Shown: piece by piece, positions 5,225-5,497 of the stretch
How the letters are laid out: the number at the start of each line of letters is the position of its first letter
How positions within the stretch are numbered: position 1 is the first letter of the stretch
DNA from: Candidatus Heimdallarchaeota archaeon
GTDB taxonomy: Archaea; Asgardarchaeota; Heimdallarchaeia; JABLTI01
DNA: 5,497 nucleotides
NCBI GenBank assembly: GCA_030667035.1
Contig: DAOUWQ010000135.1
Span: 1 to 5,497 of the forward strand
Direction: 5' to 3'
Translations under genes and position numbers: made by a program
Notes under the pieces: model-generated
What the model saw: only the letters and a program-made list of their open reading frames with translations
Told to the model about the DNA's origin: nothing
Database searches by the model: none

Positions 5225-5497
5225 TTGCCAAGAAACTCTTCAATCTCTTCTTTTTTTATTGTTCCTTTGTGAAAAGCAGTTGCTATGAGAGCTCCTTCGA
5301 TATTATTTTCTTTCAGAATTTGTAAATCTTGAATGCTTCTTACACCACCACCAGTGTACACTGGAATAGCATTGATCTGTGTTGCGATATCAACTAGCTG
5401 CTGATTTAAAGGTCCAGACTGACTTCCGACTTTCTGTAACTCAAGAATAATGATAGCGTTAATCCCTAATTTTTCAGCATGCTGAGCTAGTTTTAGA
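5221..5497 (-). CDS. HisA/HisF-related TIM-barrel protein, C-terminal part (start outside window)
   Basis: The reverse strand from the right edge to 5221 encodes 91 residues with no start codon in view. It reads through AIIILELQKVGSQSGPLNQQ, then IPVYTGGGVRSIQDLQIL, then GALIATAFHKGTI, and ends EEFLGK. These are the last strands of a (beta/alpha)8 barrel of the HisA/HisF superfamily, with the GGGVRS phosphate-binding loop intact. Where true HisA carries G-K-A-L-Y-x-G, this one has A-T-A-F-H-K-G. With the ELxxVGSxSGP strand, that fits the HisA/HisF-related family known from methanogens and methylotrophs (recalled as TIGR00734), not HisA itself. Its reaction is not established to my knowledge; a true HisA is the less likely alternative. 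Its stop lies eight bases from the purM stop, inside the shared palindrome. Confidence 0.85.
   Translation of the reverse strand, partial: LKLAQHAEKLGINAIIILELQKVGSQSGPLNQQLVDIATQINAIPVYTGGGVRSIQDLQILKENNIEGALIATAFHKGTIKKEEIEEFLGK

Noticed and set aside
1..5497. Mobile elements, CRISPR arrays, tRNA or rRNA genes, riboswitches
   Set aside because: No transposase, terminal repeats, regularly spaced direct repeats or recognisable structured-RNA motifs were seen on either strand.

Overview
This AT-rich window most likely comes from an archaeon. Three points support that. Ribosome-binding sites match the archaeal 16S 3' end (GGTGAT, GAGGT, GGTGA, GAGGTG), and they often sit in front of TTG starts. 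Two genes encode typical archaeal surface or membrane proteins with N-glycosylation sequons and a membrane-spanning C-terminal half. The partial gene at the right edge resembles an archaeal/methylotroph HisA/HisF-related family. An Asgard-type lineage would fit the style of the surface proteins, but that is an impression and not proven here.

Layout, left to right. (1) The C-terminal part of a Rieske [2Fe-2S] ferredoxin, cut by the window edge but keeping both cluster motifs (+). (2) Convergent to it, a small glyoxalase/VOC-fold protein (-), probably starting at a TTG behind a near-perfect Shine-Dalgarno. (3) A divergent 249-bp intergenic region with a TATA-like box and an inverted repeat. (4) A secreted protein of unknown function with a signal peptide and a C-terminal membrane anchor (+), followed by a strong hairpin terminator. 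(5) A membrane protein with an extracellular domain and a cytoplasmic winged-helix DNA-binding domain (+), a likely one-component transmembrane regulator. (6) An Est30-like alpha/beta-hydrolase with an intact Ser-Asp-His triad (+), whose stop codon lies inside a hairpin. (7) purM, the AIR synthetase of purine biosynthesis (+), with an uncertain N-terminus. (8) Convergent to purM, the C-terminal part of a HisA/HisF-related TIM-barrel protein (-), running off the right edge.

The window is a mosaic of short, mostly single-gene transcription units, not one operon. The best candidate functional pair is the surface protein and the adjacent membrane-bound winged-helix regulator: both expose a sequon-bearing outer domain, and the second could carry an outside signal to DNA. 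The most striking non-coding pattern is the series of gene-end inverted repeats: an 11-bp stem after the surface protein, an 8-bp stem over the hydrolase stop, and a 23-bp palindrome covering the stop codons of both purM and the convergent gene. They look like intrinsic or bidirectional terminators. No mobile element, CRISPR array, tRNA or rRNA was recognised, and no gene-free stretch exceeds 300 bases.
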